Part shown: positions 49,882 through 58,694 of the stretch, in pieces
Layout of the letters: each line of letters begins with the position of its first letter
How positions within the stretch are numbered: position 1 is the stretch's first letter
Assembly (NCBI RefSeq): GCF_009720525.1
Contig: NZ_CP043930.1
Span: 4,868,501 to 4,932,500, forward strand
Origin: Gimesia benthica
GTDB lineage: Bacteria; Planctomycetota; Planctomycetia; Planctomycetales; Planctomycetaceae
DNA: 64,000 nt
Reading direction: 5' to 3'
The notes under the pieces: generated by a model
The model's database searches: none
Seen by the model: only the letters and a program-made list of their open reading frames with translations
What the model was told of the DNA's origin: nothing
Position numbers and translations under genes: made by a program

Positions 49882-52563
49882 ATGGACTGTGTTTTTAGAT
49901 TTCGCAACTTGGTTTTGATCGCTATGTTAATAAATCCACACTCAAGAAATTTCTCTGAATTAACTTTCGTTGCAGTTTTCGTGACCGTCCATATTTTCAT
50001 GGTAATGTGGATGTCAGCAAACAACTCCCCTGCCCCCGACGAAACAGCACATTTAACTGCCGGTTTACACATCCTTCAAACTGGTCGATTTGATCTGTAT
50101 CCGGTAAATCCTCCCTTAGTGAAGTGTTTGGCGGCTCAGTCAATAGCATTAGCAAAACCACAGATGTACTGGGATACCACCATTATTAAAAACAAACCGG
50201 AATACCGTCCAGAATTTAGTTTGGGTGCACGATTCGTTCGGTTGAATCGCACACGTATTAGGTTACTTTTTTTTAATGCTCGCTTGTCGTGCCTTTTGTT
50301 TAGTGTGATTGGGGGCTTGGTCTGCTGGAAATGGTCAAGAGATCTCTATGGACCATCTGCAGGACTATTTGCATTGGCACTATGGTCTTTTTCGCCTAAT
50401 GTTTTAGCATGGTCGGCAACGATCTGCCCAGATGCAGCTGCAGCTGCATTAGGTGTTTCTGCAGCTTACTGTTTCTGGCGATGGTTGATCAATCCAGACT
50501 CCTTAGGGGCAATGATCGCAGGCATTGTTCTCGGCTTGGCACAGCTAACAAAGATGACGCTCATCATCTTCTTTCTTCTTTGGCCTGTGGTTTGGATCAC
50601 TTATCGATTCTCTCAGGCTCACGAAAATTCTGATACGAACAAGAAACCAAGTTTACCCGAGCTGTCTGCTATCCTTGTCGTTGCATTATTTGTGCTTAAC
50701 CTGGGCTATGGTTTTGAAGGTACCTTTACTAGATTAAGTGAATTTTCTTTTGTCAGCAGCACGTTAACCGGAGAGGGGTCATTCACAGAGGGGGGGGGAA
50801 ATCGTTTTAGAGAGACATGGCTAGAGAATTGCCCAGTCCCAATTCCTTCAAATTATTTGCGAGGTATGGATCTTCAAAGACATGATTTTGAAAAAGGGTT
50901 AAGCTCCTATCTATTAGGACAATGGCAAGATAAAGGATGGTGGTATTATTACATTATTGCATCCCTGCTCAAAGTTCCTTTGGGAATTTTAGTCCTCACT
51001 CTCATTTCATTTCTACTTTCTTTGAAATTCTCGAATAAAACATGCTTAAAGAGTGTGTCTGGTGACAGCAACCGGCCAATATGGATTCACGAAACTGTTT
51101 TGCTGATTCCCATGATTTCTTTGTTTATCTTAGTAAGCTCACAAGATGGCTTCAGTCGCCACTTCCGTTACCTGCTTCCTGCTTTTCCTTTTTTGTTCAT
51201 CTGGATAAGCAAGACCGCAGTTCCCAGTCAGAACAAGTTACAATTGTTAAGATTTGCCAGCTTGACTGCTCTTGGCTGGACTGTTGTAAGCAGCTTGCTT
51301 GTATTTCCCCACAGCATGTCATATTTCAATGAATTGGCTGGTGGAACTGAAAAAGGGAATCGTTACTTGTTAGGTTCTAATCTTGATTGGAGTCAGGACT
51401 ACTATTATTTGCAAGATTGGTATGATGAGAATCTTAAAATGCATCCCTTATATGTACTGTCGAATAATACTTTCTCCAGATATTTACTGGACTTAGAGGA
51501 TGCTGGCCCCTCTCCACCATCTCGCCATGTAAAACACTCTCTCAGCAAAGATATGGAACCAGGTCCTATTCCAGGATGGCATGCATGTAGCGTAAACCAA
51601 ATTAACAATCAAACTGGCGAATACTCGTATTTCAAAAATTTTACTCCAGTAGCAACAGTAGGAAAAACTATATACATATATAATATATCATTAGCCGAGG
51701 CAAATCAGGTCCGACGTACTTTGGGTGTGGGACTATTAGCTGATCCTTCCACTCTTCATAGAAGTTCGCTTTCTTCAGAGAAGTATTCGAGTACAGACTT
51801 TCCATATGAATTTGACTCAAATAAATTACCTCAAGAACAATCATTGCCAATTCAAATAGCGGTATTAGCAATAGATCAACATGATGCAAAGGAGTATGAC
51901 AACTTAAAAAAAACATTAGATCCGATCCCTTTTATTGTTTGGAATTTTCTTTCAACTGAAGAAATTCAAAACGGTAGATTGGCTGATTTTAATGTTGTTA
52001 TTGTTCCAGGTGGCAAGGGGGCAAGATACGCAGAGCAATTGGAGGAGAAAGGAAAACAAGCCGTTTTGGATTTTATTAAATCAGGAGGTGGGTATATTGG
52101 TATCTGTGCTGGAGCTTATCTGGCAACTGATAGATATGAATGGAGCTTAGGTATTATAAATGCAAAAACAATGACAGGTAAAGTAGAAAGTTCTGGAGAT
52201 GGTCTCATAAATATTACTGCTCGCGGTGGAGGAAAAGCAGAAATTGAGTTAACACCCGCAGGAAAAGAGGTGTTTAAGTTAACTCCCCAGTTAATCAGCA
52301 TTCGCTATGCTGGAGGACCTATTCTATCTCCAGCCGGCAGTTATGATCTCCCGTTATATTCAGTGCTTGCACGCTATCGCTCTGAAATCTGGGCGTTCGA
52401 AGCACAACGAGGAACGATGGATGGATCGCCAGCTGTCATTGCTTCAAATTATGGATCAGGGAAAGTCATTATTTTTAGTCCTCATCCTGAGGTATATCCT
52501 GAAACTAGGGGTTTATTAAGTGATGCGATCTTATGGGCAGCTAAACGAAAGCCTACTCAGTAA
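49882..52563 (+). CDS. PMT/ArnT-like membrane glycosyltransferase fused to BPL_N/GATase-like domain
   Basis: An 893-residue protein; ATG 49924 is an alternative start. The N-terminal half has about ten membrane segments and GT-C features: SANNSPAPDETAHLTAGLHI (acidic motif in the first loop) and YPVNPPLVKCLAAQ, as in dolichyl-phosphate-mannose mannosyltransferase/ArnT-type enzymes that use polyprenyl-linked sugars. Residues about 660-885 form a class I glutamine-amidotransferase-like fold (ADFNVVIVPGGKGARYAEQL, then GGGYIGICAGAYLATD with a nucleophile-elbow Cys), best matching BPL_N domains. The fusion is unusual. AT-rich and bracketed by IS copies, it looks acquired. Donor and acceptor are unknown. 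Confidence 0.78.
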   Translation: MDCVFRFRNLVLIAMLINPHSRNFSELTFVAVFVTVHIFMVMWMSANNSPAPDETAHLTAGLHILQTGRFDLYPVNPPLVKCLAAQSIALAKPQMYWDTTIIKNKPEYRPEFSLGARFVRLNRTRIRLLFFNARLSCLLFSVIGGLVCWKWSRDLYGPSAGLFALALWSFSPNVLAWSATICPDAAAAALGVSAAYCFWRWLINPDSLGAMIAGIVLGLAQLTKMTLIIFFLLWPVVWITYRFSQAHENSDTNKKPSLPELSAILVVALFVLNLGYGFEGTFTRLSEFSFVSSTLTGEGSFTEGGGNRFRETWLENCPVPIPSNYLRGMDLQRHDFEKGLSSYLLGQWQDKGWWYYYIIASLLKVPLGILVLTLISFLLSLKFSNKTCLKSVSGDSNRPIWIHETVLLIPMISLFILVSSQDGFSRHFRYLLPAFPFLFIWISKTAVPSQNKLQLLRFASLTALGWTVVSSLLVFPHSMSYFNELAGGTEKGNRYLLGSNLDWSQDYYYLQDWYDENLKMHPLYVLSNNTFSRYLLDLEDAGPSPPSRHVKHSLSKDMEPGPIPGWHACSVNQINNQTGEYSYFKNFTPVATVGKTIYIYNISLAEANQVRRTLGVGLLADPSTLHRSSLSSEKYSSTDFPYEFDSNKLPQEQSLPIQIAVLAIDQHDAKEYDNLKKTLDPIPFIVWNFLSTEEIQNGRLADFNVVIVPGGKGARYAEQLEEKGKQAVLDFIKSGGGYIGICAGAYLATDRYEWSLGIINAKTMTGKVESSGDGLINITARGGGKAEIELTPAGKEVFKLTPQLISIRYAGGPILSPAGSYDLPLYSVLARYRSEIWAFEAQRGTMDGSPAVIASNYGSGKVIIFSPHPEVYPETRGLLSDAILWAAKRKPTQ

Positions 52564-52589
52564 TGTGGCTTACGGAATTTGACTTGACC

Positions 52590-52629
52590 TGACCTTGCCC
52601 CCAACCTTGTACCAGTTGGAATGTTAGAG
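52590..52629 (-). repeat. IS-A end fragment (40 bp)
   Basis: TGACCTTGCCCCCAACCTTG followed by TACCAGTTGGAATGTTAGAG matches the OrfB-side end of IS-A, and stops exactly where IS-B copy 2 begins. With the inverted fragment at 53915-54293 it shows that IS-B copy 2 lies between pieces of IS-A. Confidence 0.8.
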
Positions 52630-52704
52630 TGACCTTGCCCCCTTAACCGGAACCAGAACTTGATATACTAATCAGGATTCTGGACCAATTGAGGAGGAGT
52701 CAAC

Positions 52705-52983
52705 ATGCCCACCAAGCGTCATTCATCCGAACAGATCATTTCAAAACTCCGGGAAGCGGAGGTCCATCTCGCTCAGGGGATGACGATTCCCCTGATGTGC
52801 AAAAAACTGGGAATCCACCAGCAGACATACTACAAGTGGCGTCGTGAATACGGTGGTTTGCGGATGGATCAGGCGAAACGTCTGAAAGAGTTAGAGAAGG
52901 AAAACGCCCGACTCAAGAAGCTGCTGGCAGAGTCGGAACTGGATAAAGCCATATTGCGGGAAGCTGCCTCGGGAAACTACTGA
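52705..52983 (+). CDS. IS-B copy 2 transposase OrfA
   Basis: 92 residues, identical to the OrfA at 48364. HTH plus leucine-zipper architecture; GAGGAGG precedes the ATG. The whole IS around it is uninterrupted, so this copy is the likely functional source. Confidence 0.92.
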   Translation: MPTKRHSSEQIISKLREAEVHLAQGMTIPLMCKKLGIHQQTYYKWRREYGGLRMDQAKRLKELEKENARLKKLLAESELDKAILREAASGNY

Positions 52984-53006
52984 GTCCGTCGAAACGGAGT
53001 AAGGCG

Positions 53007-53879
53007 GTGAATTTCGTAAGAGATTCCCTGGGGCATGATCAGGTTTCGGAACGCCGGGCCTGTCGTGTCCTGGGACAATCCCGTTCCACGCAACGGAGGC
53101 AGCCTGTAGTCCCTTCCGATGAACCCCGGCTGGTTCGGGAGATCATCGATCTGGCGAGTCAGTACGGCCGTTATGGTTATCGTCGTGTGACAGAGTTACT
53201 GCGACGGCGAGGCTGGAAGGTGAATCACAAGCGAGTGGAACGGCTCTGGAGGCAGGAAGGCCTGAAAGTCCCACAAAAGCAGCCGAAACGTCGTCGATTG
53301 TGGTTCAATGATGGTTCCTGTGTCCGTTTACGTCCCCGGCATCGGGATCATGTCTGGAGCTACGATTTTGTGCATTGCCGGACTCACGATGGCCGGGCCT
53401 TCCGGATGCTGACTGTGCTTGATGAATATACCAGGGAGTGCCTGTGTATTGATGTGGAAAGGAGATTGAACAGTGAAAGCGTTCTGGAACGCCTCAGTGA
53501 CCTGTTTGTGCGTCGTGGAGTCCCGGATCATATTCACAGTGACAATGGTCCCGAGTTCACGGCAGAGCGGGTTCGAGACTGGCTCCGCAGAGTTGAAGTG
53601 AAAACCTTATTCATTGAACCAGGCAGTCCCTGGGAAAATGGTTACATCGAATCCTTCAACGGAAAACTGAGAGATGAATTGCTCAACGGTGAAATCTTCG
53701 ATACGTTATGGGAAGCCAAAGTGCTGATCGAACGCTGGAGGAGAGATTACAACTCGATCAGACCGCACAGTTCACTGGGCTACAGAGCCCCGGTACCGGA
53801 AGCGAAGCTGTTCTGCTCGCCTGCTTCCGCTCCGCTCCAACAGGCGAGCAGAACAGCCATTGATACAATAGAACACTGA
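53007..53879 (+). CDS. IS-B copy 2 transposase OrfB (DDE)
   Basis: 290 residues, identical to the OrfB at 48666, with all DDE residues. It starts at GTG 23 bp after the OrfA stop; the functional transposase is normally an OrfAB frameshift product. Confidence 0.92.
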   Translation: MNFVRDSLGHDQVSERRACRVLGQSRSTQRRQPVVPSDEPRLVREIIDLASQYGRYGYRRVTELLRRRGWKVNHKRVERLWRQEGLKVPQKQPKRRRLWFNDGSCVRLRPRHRDHVWSYDFVHCRTHDGRAFRMLTVLDEYTRECLCIDVERRLNSESVLERLSDLFVRRGVPDHIHSDNGPEFTAERVRDWLRRVEVKTLFIEPGSPWENGYIESFNGKLRDELLNGEIFDTLWEAKVLIERWRRDYNSIRPHSSLGYRAPVPEAKLFCSPASAPLQQASRTAIDTIEH

Positions 53880-53914
53880 GTCTTGTGACTGGTGTCATTA
53901 TCGGGGGCAGGTCA

Positions 53915-54293
53915 GCGGCTCGAGGCTGTCCCCAGTCAATCCGTGTGGATAACGGCCCTGAGTTCATTTCGAAGAGTCTGGACTGGTGGCTTACTTCAAC
54001 AAAGTGACTCTGGATTTCAGTCGACTGGGAAAACCAACCGACAATGCGTATATTGAATCGTTCAACGGGCGAGTTCGCCAGGAGTGTTTAAACCAGCATT
54101 GGTTTTTAAGCCTGGCAGACGCTCAGGAACAAATCGACCAGTGGCGGCTGGACTACAATGAAAACCGCCCACACAGCTCACTGGGAAACCAGACCCCGGT
54201 GGAGTTCGCGAAAAATTCATCCCTGGCGCGCCAGGGATGAATTTACCTTGGATCTCTAACATTCCAACTGGTACAGAGTTGGGGGCAAGGTCA
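53915..54293 (+). pseudogene. IS-A transposase C-terminal fragment with frameshift
   Basis: Begins inside OrfB at [17 protein letters not shown], then one G is missing in the DWW region (GACTGGTGGCTTAC versus GACTGGTGGGCTTAC in IS-A copy 1), shifting the frame. It continues [18 protein letters not shown] to ..[12 protein letters not shown] and ends with the IS-A terminal repeat at 54293. Orientation is opposite to IS-A copies 1 and 3. Inactive. Confidence 0.88.
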
Positions 54294-54324
54294 AATTGAA
54301 ATGTTACCACATTTCAGGTGGACT

Positions 54325-54344
54325 CGGTTAAGGGGGCTAGGTCA
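54325..54344 (+). repeat. Solo IS-B-like inverted repeat
   Basis: CGGTTAAGGGGGCTAGGTCA, one base different from the IR at 45773-45792. It stands alone. The rest of 54294-54622 is AT-rich and holds no gene I can support. Confidence 0.6.
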
Positions 54345-54622
54345 GAAGTCCATAGAGCTAAAGGCAACCGAGATACACAATATCACTTTACAAATAATGC
54401 GTAATCACTTGACATACACAAAACTCTCCTTATATTCAAATTAACAATACATCACAATCTAAAAATCCACAATCTATACAAATAATAGGATAGTTAAAAC
54501 TGAAGCAATTAAAATTACAGTATTTTGCCGCCATTTTTATGGATGCGCAACACATGGCCACCCCCCCACCCTTGGCGATAGGGAGCATCATTATTTTATT
54601 TACCACGCTACGTAGTTTTTTT

Positions 54623-56071
54623 ATGCTGCATAATTTGTTTTTGGAATGTGTCAAAACCAATGCCAGACTGTCCATGTTTTTTATAATTCTGCTTTTTTCT
54701 ATCGTTGGTTGCACCCCTGCTACAAATGACATCGTTCACCTCAAGAACTGTGACTATCATTGTAGTGAATTTAATGAATACCTTCTTAAATCAAGCCTTG
54801 GGCTGGACCCTACCAATCCAAGTGACAATGGCGTTTTAGAGGATATACACAAAAAAAACAGTCCATATGCGAACTTGGTAGAACCTGTGTCAATTGATTA
54901 TTGCTTGGATAGCTCACACCTAACCCCTGAAAAACCAATTCTTCTTAAGCACGCAAGCGGGCATACGTACTTCCTCCTTAGTGCAGTAAATACTGAACAT
55001 GGTGTGATGTATCAGCTTGTGCATGGTATATCTGATGTAATACTACTAAGTAAAAACCAATTAAAAGACGAGCCATTTACAGCCTGTTTGAAAATAAACT
55101 CTCCAGTCAGCAACGGGATTCCTATTCGTATTGGCACCGGCATGCTGAAACTAGACAAAGTTTTTAACTACTTTGCTAAATTAGTCGGTACAGGAAAAGC
55201 ACAATGTCGCTATTCGATAAAAAACACAGGGGAAACTGCCATTCTTATTGGGCGTCCTGAAGCATCGTGTAGCTGTACAGTTCCAGAAATGAACAAGGAA
55301 GTCCTTCTAGAGTCTGGTGAGTCCCATGAAATCCTTATTTCAGTTTCACACACTACTTCTAGATTGCTCCACGAAACTATTGATATAAAGTGCACTGAAC
55401 CAAAGAGTAAGAAATCTAAAGAATTTAAATTATTTGTATTTGGCCACAGAGTAATTGGTGCTGAACTTTATCCCAGCCAGCTTGATTTTGGAACTGTTGG
55501 TCTTGGTGAGACTTCTGCACGAATAGTCACTCTTTCGGAAAATAATGAAGATCAATTTGAAATAAAGGCAATTGACGTAGGCGATTTACCAATCACTTTC
55601 AAAACAGAGGCCTCATGTGCTGATAGTGCGATCAATAGCCTGAAACGCTACAAGATCCATTTTGATCTCAAAGCAGTTGGCAATAAGCCTGGAAACCATC
55701 TAGGTGAAATTTCAATTGTTACGACCAGTGCACGCACTGGAACACTGGTTCTCCCTATTATGTATGAAGTAGCTAAGCCTGTTCAGGCCGTTCCTTCTAC
55801 AGTCGCCTTTGCACAAGTTGGTGTTGGAGATACTTCGACAGAGAAAATACAAATTATCACACATAACCAACAGCCAGTCTCAATTACCGTTGATGAGAAA
55901 CCAATTGAAATTGATATAAATATTCACAAACGGAAGCTCTCCCCAATAACTCTAGAGCTTCGCTTCAAAGCGATCAAATCAGGAATCAATAAAGGGATGG
56001 TCAAGATTCGAGTCAAAGGAACAACTTTAAATGAAGTTTTGAAAATCCCTTACGTGATTTATGTCAATTGA
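54623..56071 (+). CDS. Lipoprotein with C39-like N-terminal region and DUF1573-like repeats
   Basis: Start is uncertain: ATG 54623 gives 482 residues, ATG 54674 gives 465; the latter starts right at the signal segment MFFIILLFSIVGC, whose lipobox implies lipid anchoring. Residues following the Cys resemble a C39-type peptidase region (PEKPILLKHASGHTYFLLSA), but I cannot assign the catalytic Cys. The C-terminal two thirds look like DUF1573/ASH-type beta domains: NTGETAILIGRPEASCSCTV and LYPSQLDFGTVGLGETSARI, then PSTVAFAQVGVGDTSTEKIQ. It is AT-rich and followed by a Cys-rich secreted protein. Function unknown. Confidence 0.7.
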   Translation: MLHNLFLECVKTNARLSMFFIILLFSIVGCTPATNDIVHLKNCDYHCSEFNEYLLKSSLGLDPTNPSDNGVLEDIHKKNSPYANLVEPVSIDYCLDSSHLTPEKPILLKHASGHTYFLLSAVNTEHGVMYQLVHGISDVILLSKNQLKDEPFTACLKINSPVSNGIPIRIGTGMLKLDKVFNYFAKLVGTGKAQCRYSIKNTGETAILIGRPEASCSCTVPEMNKEVLLESGESHEILISVSHTTSRLLHETIDIKCTEPKSKKSKEFKLFVFGHRVIGAELYPSQLDFGTVGLGETSARIVTLSENNEDQFEIKAIDVGDLPITFKTEASCADSAINSLKRYKIHFDLKAVGNKPGNHLGEISIVTTSARTGTLVLPIMYEVAKPVQAVPSTVAFAQVGVGDTSTEKIQIITHNQQPVSITVDEKPIEIDINIHKRKLSPITLELRFKAIKSGINKGMVKIRVKGTTLNEVLKIPYVIYVN

Positions 56072-56191
56072 TATTTCGCAGAGATAATAAAACAAATGAT
56101 TGAGTCGAATTTGTGCTGCGTAGAAATCAAAGAAACTCGCGTTGTATTTAAATTAAACCTAACCAACTATTAATTCTACAAGGAGTTTGGA

Positions 56192-56647
56192 ATGTTAACC
56201 AAAGCAATCAAGATCTCTATGGTACTTACTTTATTGCATGTGGCTAGTTACTCTACTGGGTATCTTAAAGCAAGTTCCACACTAAGTGGGTTCCTAGATA
56301 ATGTATGTTCTGTTGGAGGAACTAGTGCATGTTCAGCACAATGCGATGATAGCAGAGGTAGTGGCTCTTGTACTGGTGTGTATAAGTTAACCCAATCTTT
56401 GGGTGCATTTCAAAATGCCAATGGTACCGGAGGAACTCAAGAACTTGTGTCGGAAGTTCAGTTCCTTTGCTATACTTGGGGCAATTGCGCTAACGGTACC
56501 AAGACTTATGGGGCTCTTTGTAGCGGGACAGGGGCTTGCAGCCTCCCTGGAACAAGCGCGCAGTGGTGTATGAAATGCACAACTCTTAGCACGTACAGAG
56601 TTGAAAAGTTTGACAAAACTCTCCGAGCAAGTACTGAAGAATCTTAG
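56192..56647 (+). CDS. Small secreted cysteine-rich protein
   Basis: A 151-residue protein with AAGGAG before the ATG. Signal peptide about 1-25 (KISMVLTLLHVASYSTGYLK). The mature region has ten cysteines, in two groups (CSVGGTSACSAQC with GSCTG; then FLCYTWGNCANG, LCSGTGACSLPG and WCMKC), suggesting a disulfide-stabilised fold. Gly/Ser/Thr-rich spacers resemble secreted structural proteins. No family is named. A hairpin follows it, which could favour its accumulation over the downstream gene product. Confidence 0.7.
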   Translation: MLTKAIKISMVLTLLHVASYSTGYLKASSTLSGFLDNVCSVGGTSACSAQCDDSRGSGSCTGVYKLTQSLGAFQNANGTGGTQELVSEVQFLCYTWGNCANGTKTYGALCSGTGACSLPGTSAQWCMKCTTLSTYRVEKFDKTLRASTEES

Positions 56648-56674
56648 TTTTATCTTATACAATTAGCATTTCAA

Positions 56675-56711
56675 GAATAGAGCCCTTCGGACATTCTGTG
56701 GGACTCTATTC
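56675..56711 (+). terminator. Hairpin after the Cys-rich gene
   Basis: GAATAGAGCCC pairs with GGG.CTCTATTC; only a short T run follows. A possible weak terminator or mRNA-stabilising structure. Confidence 0.45.
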
Positions 56712-56878
56712 TTTGCCGCGCTTTGGAAAAATCAAATTTGTAAAATTAGCCTTATCTGAGTAAGTAATTCAGTTGTTAGGGCATTAATATTTACATAATT
56801 TTAGCAGGATTCCTGCTGTATCTAATTTCAGAAGCTGGTATTCATTACCATGGACGAGACAGAAGGAATCAATCAAAA

Positions 56879-58147
56879 ATGATTCGTTTAGCAATATTAC
56901 TTTCACTGGTTATGTTCGTTTGCATCACCAAGATCGCCTTTTGTGCCCCTGACGTTAAGGATGAAGTTAAATATAAAGAACCAAAGCCTTCTTCCTGGGT
57001 AGAGATTACTTCTCGTGAACGATTAATTTCAGTGTTGGAACTGATTGGCCACCAAACGAGAGGGAACTATGAAAAAATTCATACTTGGCAAGGAACCTGC
57101 AATGAGATTAACCAATCAACTCTATCAATTAGTACATTGCGTCAATTAGGATATTCAAAGTTGACATTTCCCATTTCAGTTTCTTTTACTGCAAAACATA
57201 ACTTCAGAATCGATTTAATTAACAATAAGATCTATTCTGATTATGAGAATGGAAATGCAGAATTTGTAAATGAGACAGATGGCAAAATAGTAGATGTTCC
57301 TTTCAAACGTGAGGACTCTGAAAAAAATATTGTAACTCAAGAGCATTATCTTTCATATTCTCCAAACAGTCCGTACCTCAACCCATTTCGGACAAAAATT
57401 AAAACCAAAACGCTACCTACAGCATTTCGAAAAGATACAAGATTGGCAATGTTTTCTTTATTTTCGAATTCTATTGACCCCAGAATATTAATGGGGCCAA
57501 GTGCCCACCATCAGTTCGCATATGAAATGAACGGGTGGGCGGATGATATTCGGAAAAATAAATTGCCCAAATCTTTTCTTCGAATTGATGAAGCTAAGGT
57601 CGAGGGGGAGACTTGGTTTCGAGTAACTAATTTATATCCTGACACAGGACTGAAATCCCGTGAATTAATTTTTTATTCGGCTTATGGATTTAACAACTCC
57701 AGACTGAGCGACTGGAGTCCGGGAAGAAAAAAGAATGATGAGCCCCATATCATTCGCAATGTAAGATACACTAAGGTTGATGGTATCTTTGTTCCTTCAG
57801 AAGCAGTCATCCAGAGAGGTACTAATCATCGCACTCTGCAGTTTGGAGATTGTTCATTAAACGAGCCCATTAAACCAGCCTGGTTTACATTAGATGGCCT
57901 TGCTTTAGCGGATGGTGGATTGTATATGGACGATATTGAAAAAGTTGCTTATGTCAACAAGTCAGGAAGTCTTGAAAAACTTGCAGATTACGGCATCAAA
58001 AACAATTCTTCTTTCAAAAATATTGTTAAGGCTGAGAATAACACTAATTTCCCCAAGTATCAATTCACCTTAATCGCTATCAATATCCTCGCCTTACTCT
58101 GTATTTTAATTGGGTTATGGGTCAGGAAACGAAAAACCAATAATTGA
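56879..58147 (+). CDS. Exported protein with C-terminal membrane anchor, function unknown
   Basis: A 422-residue protein: signal peptide 1-23 (ending AFCA), a large extracytoplasmic region with beta-type segments (KLTFPISVSFTAKHNFRIDL and LFSNSIDPRILMGPSAHHQF), and one C-terminal membrane helix (FTLIAINILALLCILIGLWV) with a basic tail. The layout, with a beta-rich body and DGKIVDVPF-like strands, is loosely like LolA/outer-membrane-sorting proteins of planctomycetes, but I would not assign that. It is the third gene of the AT-rich cargo group. It ends 50 bp before an IS-A copy. Confidence 0.65.
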   Translation: MIRLAILLSLVMFVCITKIAFCAPDVKDEVKYKEPKPSSWVEITSRERLISVLELIGHQTRGNYEKIHTWQGTCNEINQSTLSISTLRQLGYSKLTFPISVSFTAKHNFRIDLINNKIYSDYENGNAEFVNETDGKIVDVPFKREDSEKNIVTQEHYLSYSPNSPYLNPFRTKIKTKTLPTAFRKDTRLAMFSLFSNSIDPRILMGPSAHHQFAYEMNGWADDIRKNKLPKSFLRIDEAKVEGETWFRVTNLYPDTGLKSRELIFYSAYGFNNSRLSDWSPGRKKNDEPHIIRNVRYTKVDGIFVPSEAVIQRGTNHRTLQFGDCSLNEPIKPAWFTLDGLALADGGLYMDDIEKVAYVNKSGSLEKLADYGIKNNSSFKNIVKAENNTNFPKYQFTLIAINILALLCILIGLWVRKRKTNN

Positions 58148-58299
58148 CGTTTTCACTTACTGATCCAGGCTCTGCCTGAAGTTTCCTGCGAGAGTTGTGA
58201 CCTTGCCCCCAACCTTGTACCAGTTGGAATGTTAGAAATCCAAGGTAATGACCTTGCCCCCAACTCTGTACCAGTTGGAATGCGAGTGAACAAGGGTTT

Positions 58300-58550
58300 T
58301 CAGACCAGGCATGCCTGGTCTGAAAACTTCGCAAACTCCTGAGGCGTCCTGTTGCCCAATGCACTGTGGGGACGCCGCTCGTTGTAATCCTTCCGCCAGG
58401 AATCCAGTTTTTCCTGGGCATCTTCCAGTGACAGGAACCAGTGCTGGTTCAGACATTCCTGTCGCAGTCGACCGTTGAAGGATTCAATAAACGCATTATC
58501 TGTAGGCTTTCCCGGACGACTGAAGTCAAGCTTCACCCGGTTCCAGTAAG
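58300..58550 (-). pseudogene. IS-D transposase OrfB, C-terminal part
   Basis: Reads leftward from the IS21 left edge: [40 protein letters not shown] with the catalytic Glu, and ERRPHSALGNRTPQEFA to the stop at 58300. The region between SPARQSND and YWNR (about 100 residues, containing two catalytic Asp) is missing. Confidence 0.9.
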
Positions 58551-58694
58551 TGTAAACAACGGCCAGAAAACGTAGCGCCTGCCGGAGAGTGGCAAATCGG
58601 TATAAAAACGTAGCGCCCAGATGACCACCTGTTGGTTTTGGGTCAGACTCTCAGTATTTGAGTCAGTTCTGATCCGGAAACAGCGGAGGCAAGG

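Larger units (their letters stand above)
52630..53914 (+). mobile_element. IS-B copy 2 (IS3 family), uninterrupted, 1285 bp
   Basis: Ends TGACCTTGCCCCC (52630) and GGGGGCAGGTCA (53914). No target duplication (AGAG left, GCGG right). It provides the empty site for the IS-A insertion in copy 1 and defines the element length. Same orientation as copy 1, with the glycosyltransferase gene between them. Confidence 0.95.
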
